In this document: one piece after another, positions 61,828 through 64,000 of the stretch
Position numbering within the stretch: the first letter of the stretch is position 1
How the letters are laid out: each line of letters begins with the position of its first letter
Origin: Alteromonas hispanica
GTDB lineage: Bacteria > Pseudomonadota > Gammaproteobacteria > Enterobacterales > Alteromonadaceae
DNA length: 64,000 nucleotides
Direction of reading: 5' to 3'
Assembly (NCBI RefSeq): GCF_010500915.1
Contig: NZ_JAAAWP010000012.1
Location: forward strand, 22,834-86,833
Translations under genes and position numbers: made by a program
Notes under the pieces: generated by a model
Told to the model about the DNA's origin: nothing
What the model saw: only the letters and a program-made list of their open reading frames with translations
The model's database searches: none

Positions 61828-62811
61828 TCACGCGCCGTTTGATAAACCGTGGGATAAATAGTCACATAATCGTATTAATGTAGGCTCTCTCAATGCGTCA
61901 GACTCTGTAAATAGCTCGTGATATGCGCGCGGAACAATCTCAAGTTCAGCATTTGGCATATTTTGTACAACTCGTCGCTGGCGCTTATTGTCAATAATAC
62001 TGTCACCATCAGCACTAAATACTAACATGGGAGTAGTAATAGCCTTGGCGCTATCTTCTATTTTGTGCATTGCCTCGTGAGCCGCGCACAGCCACTCCGT
62101 GGTTACCCCTCCCAATTGAATGTCTTGTTCTTCATCGTAGAGGGTTCTAAAAAGTGCGTAGCGAGTTTTACTATGAGTGAGCTTATTGAGCGAATATGGA
62201 AAAGCTATGTAAGGAGTTTGACCGAAAAAGTAGCCCGACTGCTGCTTTTTCATTCTGTTTACTGCCAGCCCAGTTCGAATCAACCCATTAGCTACCCAGT
62301 TAGGAAGAGCTGGCTTGATACCAAACATAGGTGAGGCAAGAACGGCTCTAGAAAAAAGCGTTGGAGCGCGTAGCAGTGTCAATGCTCCTATTGCGCCCCC
62401 CATGGAATGACAAACTAACTGTAGCTCGCCCTGCTGCTTGGGCTTGACTATGTTGTTTACAAAGGTGATGAGGTCGTCAACGTAATCATCAAAACTATCA
62501 ACATACCCGTGCTGCGGGTCGTGAGTTAGTCGGTCTGACAGCCCTTGTCCACGGTGATCAAGGATGAATACCGCGAAGCCATTTTGATATAAATCGAAAA
62601 TAAACTCTTTATATTTCAGGTATGACTCTATGCGTCCGGAGCTAATTACTACGGTAGAACGAGGGTTCTCGGGAATACAAAATGCATAGCGTATAGAAAA
62701 CCCTTCATGGCCTTTAAACGCACCTTCTGTTACATGCTCTTGCCAGAACGGATTAATCATAGTGGCAAAGGTAGTCGCCAAATTGTTCTCAGACGTGAAC
62801 GTCCAATCCAT
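61828..62811 (-). CDS. Alpha/beta hydrolase, lysophospholipase (PldB)-like
   Basis: 327 residues. Serine hydrolase fold with the nucleophile elbow LVCHSMGGAIGALTLL, an Asp in LVFSADGDSIIDNKRQ, and a late His in RAYHELFTE; the segment FVLDHRGQGLSDR supports monoacylglycerol lipase/PldB membership. No signal peptide. It probably cleaves acyl chains from lysophospholipids or monoglycerides. The position near trmL is not a strong functional link. Confidence 0.85.
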   Translation of the reverse strand: MDWTFTSENNLATTFATMINPFWQEHVTEGAFKGHEGFSIRYAFCIPENPRSTVVISSGRIESYLKYKEFIFDLYQNGFAVFILDHRGQGLSDRLTHDPQHGYVDSFDDYVDDLITFVNNIVKPKQQGELQLVCHSMGGAIGALTLLRAPTLFSRAVLASPMFGIKPALPNWVANGLIRTGLAVNRMKKQQSGYFFGQTPYIAFPYSLNKLTHSKTRYALFRTLYDEEQDIQLGGVTTEWLCAAHEAMHKIEDSAKAITTPMLVFSADGDSIIDNKRQRRVVQNMPNAELEIVPRAYHELFTESDALREPTLIRLCDYLSHGLSNGA

Positions 62812-62869
62812 GTGCTTTGCCTTATTATAAAATTGGTATATTGAAATGATACCTAAAAATCTATGCTTT

Positions 62870-63256
62870 TTACCAACATACTGATGGAGTTTTAGTCATT
62901 GACTGGTCTAATGTTATTACTTTACATGCTGTATCTTTGGTTTGACTGCCTTTTGCAGTGGCAGTTAGTGTATAAGAAGTTGCCGATATATTACTTACCG
63001 AGTAGGTGTAGTGCTCAGAAACAGGAGCGCCGAGTTGAGCCGAAGTGGCGTAACTATTATTATCCAAACGATACGACTCTTGCCTTAGTTTCATTTGTAA
63101 CAGATCATTTTGCGCCGCCTGGCGCCTTGATTCCTGTATATAGCTCACATAACTAGGAACCGCTATAGCGCCAATAATACCCACTATTGCAACCGTTATC
63201 ATTAACTCAACTAACGTCCAGCCATTCCAATATCTACGTCTATTTTTACTTTTCAT
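62870..63256 (-). CDS. Type IV pilin-like protein (PilE type)
   Basis: 128 residues. A short basic leader (MKSKNRRRYWNG) precedes a prepilin peptidase site of the form G/WTLVELMITVAIVGIIGAIAVPSYV; the +1 residue is Trp instead of the common Phe, while Glu at +5 is kept. Residues after the N-helix have TLRQESYRLDNNSYATSAQLG-like sequence and two Cys at the end (DTACKVITL and PSVCW) that can make the C-terminal disulfide loop of pilins. Divergent from the FimT-like gene. Confidence 0.87.
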   Translation of the reverse strand: MKSKNRRRYWNGWTLVELMITVAIVGIIGAIAVPSYVSYIQESRRQAAQNDLLQMKLRQESYRLDNNSYATSAQLGAPVSEHYTYSVSNISATSYTLTATAKGSQTKDTACKVITLDQSMTKTPSVCW

Positions 63257-63404
63257 ACGTTTTTGTCACTTAATATACGGTTATACTTAATGCATTCGTC
63301 TAATATTTCTATTATACAAGCATTGCTCTATTGGTTTATCGGTTAATCATAGTGCAGTTCCAGATTTACATAGGTCTTATAAATTATTCAAGGGTATTGG
63401 TGGC

Positions 63405-63905
63405 ATGTTGAAAAGTCAGCGAGGAATTTCGCTCCTTGAGCTCATGATTGCAGTGGTCATTATTGGCATCGTTTTATCTGTGGGAGCGCCTGCAGTGAAT
63501 AATGTACAGCAAAATTTATCATTATCTGGAGCAACTAAAAATAGTTACTTTCTATTTCAACAAGCACGAAGCCACGCAGTCAGGCTATCTAGTGACGTAG
63601 TCGTGGATATCTCTGATGGTTCTTCTTGGTGTATTGGCGTTACAGAATTAGCAAACTGTGATTGTAATACAGCCGCAAGCTGTACTGTGGATGGTGTAGA
63701 ATACGCATTATCAAGCGATGACTTTCCCGGCACTATTATGGAAAATGCGCTGTTCGGTGATGATGACCAAGCCACATTCGACGGCACACGAGGATTGACA
63801 TTAAACAGTGCAGGCTCATTTGAACTCACCCATGGCTCTATAACAACGCCAGTAAATCTCAACACTGTAGGACTGTCCACTTCCCCTAAACTGAGACAGA
63901 CATAA
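63405..63905 (+). CDS. GspH/FimT-family pseudopilin, 3' end probably replaced by an IS element
   Basis: 166 residues. Prepilin site RG/ISLLELMIAVVIIGIVLSVGAPAV, then a GspH/FimT head region (SYFLFQQARSHAVRLSSDVVVDISDGSSWCIGVTELANCDC), minor-pilin initiator-like. The last approximately ten codons (after NTVG) appear to lie inside the left end of an IS3-type element that begins near 63874, so the native C-terminus is probably missing. FimT-like proteins prime type IV pili and can bind DNA for uptake. The rest of the minor-pilin set would lie to the right, beyond the window. Confidence 0.82.
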   Translation: MLKSQRGISLLELMIAVVIIGIVLSVGAPAVNNVQQNLSLSGATKNSYFLFQQARSHAVRLSSDVVVDISDGSSWCIGVTELANCDCNTAASCTVDGVEYALSSDDFPGTIMENALFGDDDQATFDGTRGLTLNSAGSFELTHGSITTPVNLNTVGLSTSPKLRQT

Positions 63906-64000
63906 TTAGAGTTTTCTGCAATGATTAATGCAGGAGACGACTATGAAAAAATCACGATATACAGAATCTCAGATTATTGGGGTGTTAAAAGAAGTTGATG
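63874..64000 (+). mobile_element. Left end of an IS3-family insertion sequence, continuing beyond the window
   Basis: The sequence from about 63874 (TGTCCACTTCCCC...) is a candidate terminal inverted repeat, 69 bases ahead of an IS3-type transposase OrfA start. The right end lies outside, so the inverted repeat and target duplication cannot be verified here. The exact left boundary is inferred. Confidence 0.65.
63943..64000 (+). CDS. IS3-family transposase OrfA, N-terminal fragment (runs off the edge)
   Basis: The ATG at 63943 follows CAGGAGACGACT, a strong ribosome binding site. The 19 visible codons read MKKSRYTESQIIGVLKEVD, the typical start of IS3-family OrfA with a helix-turn-helix for the terminal repeats. 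OrfB would be beyond the edge. Confidence is limited only by the short length. Confidence 0.8.
   Translation, partial: MKKSRYTESQIIGVLKEVD

Overview
The window looks like a chromosomal segment of a marine gammaproteobacterium of the Alteromonas type. This is inferred from moderate GC, a large TonB-dependent receptor, and gene neighbourhoods shared with gammaproteobacteria (orn/tRNA-Gly/rsgA/psd, rhodanese-grxC-secB-gpsA-trmL, tatABC-tatD-hemB, trxA-rho with divergent rhlB-gppA, purE-purK, DUF2065-purA). No phage, integron, CRISPR array or defence island is visible. The only mobile element is the start of an IS3-type insertion sequence at the extreme right.

Left part (1-12.9 kb): a truncated outer-membrane beta-barrel gene, a small membrane protein, a YitT-family membrane protein, a possible 26-codon gene and alanine racemase. 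Then comes a cell-wall salvage block: murQ and namZ overlapping on the plus strand, a large exported GH3 glucosaminidase on the minus strand, an NhaC-type antiporter, and a lipoprotein gamma-glutamyltransferase. NamZ and NagZ would release MurNAc and GlcNAc outside the cytoplasm, MurQ converts MurNAc-6-P to GlcNAc-6-P, and Ggt and Alr could act on peptide products. A MurNAc kinase and transporter are not in the window.

Middle (12.4-31.5 kb): a NYN-domain protein, a VOC protein, an aldehyde dehydrogenase, purA with DUF2065, a kynureninase-like PLP enzyme, a CnoX-like thioredoxin-TPR protein, an Mpo1-like protein, an exported S9 peptidase, a PQQ-type sugar dehydrogenase, Dps, a PCu(A)C copper chaperone, tRNA-Thr, purEK, a hybrid histidine kinase and an M20 amidohydrolase.

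Information and envelope core (31.6-47 kb): rho, trxA, rhlB and gppA; then, on the minus strand, tatA-tatB-tatC-orf-tatD-diguanylate cyclase-hemB, which is so tightly packed that it is probably one operon; then ilvI-ilvH, maoP (DUF413) and a DUF4442 protein.

Right part (47-64 kb): a TonB receptor, then a tRNA-Gly(GCC) pair interleaved with repeats that join a copy of the tRNA 3' end to a conserved GC-rich core (the most unusual structure in the window). After these come orn, rsgA, psd, an EamA transporter, GDPD, MerC, YibQ, EnvC, rhodanese-grxC-secB-gpsA, trmL, a lysophospholipase-like hydrolase, and two type IV pilin-like genes, the last apparently clipped by the IS element. Many starts were moved downstream of the longest reading frame on the basis of Shine-Dalgarno position and family N-termini; several genes appear to use GTG or TTG.
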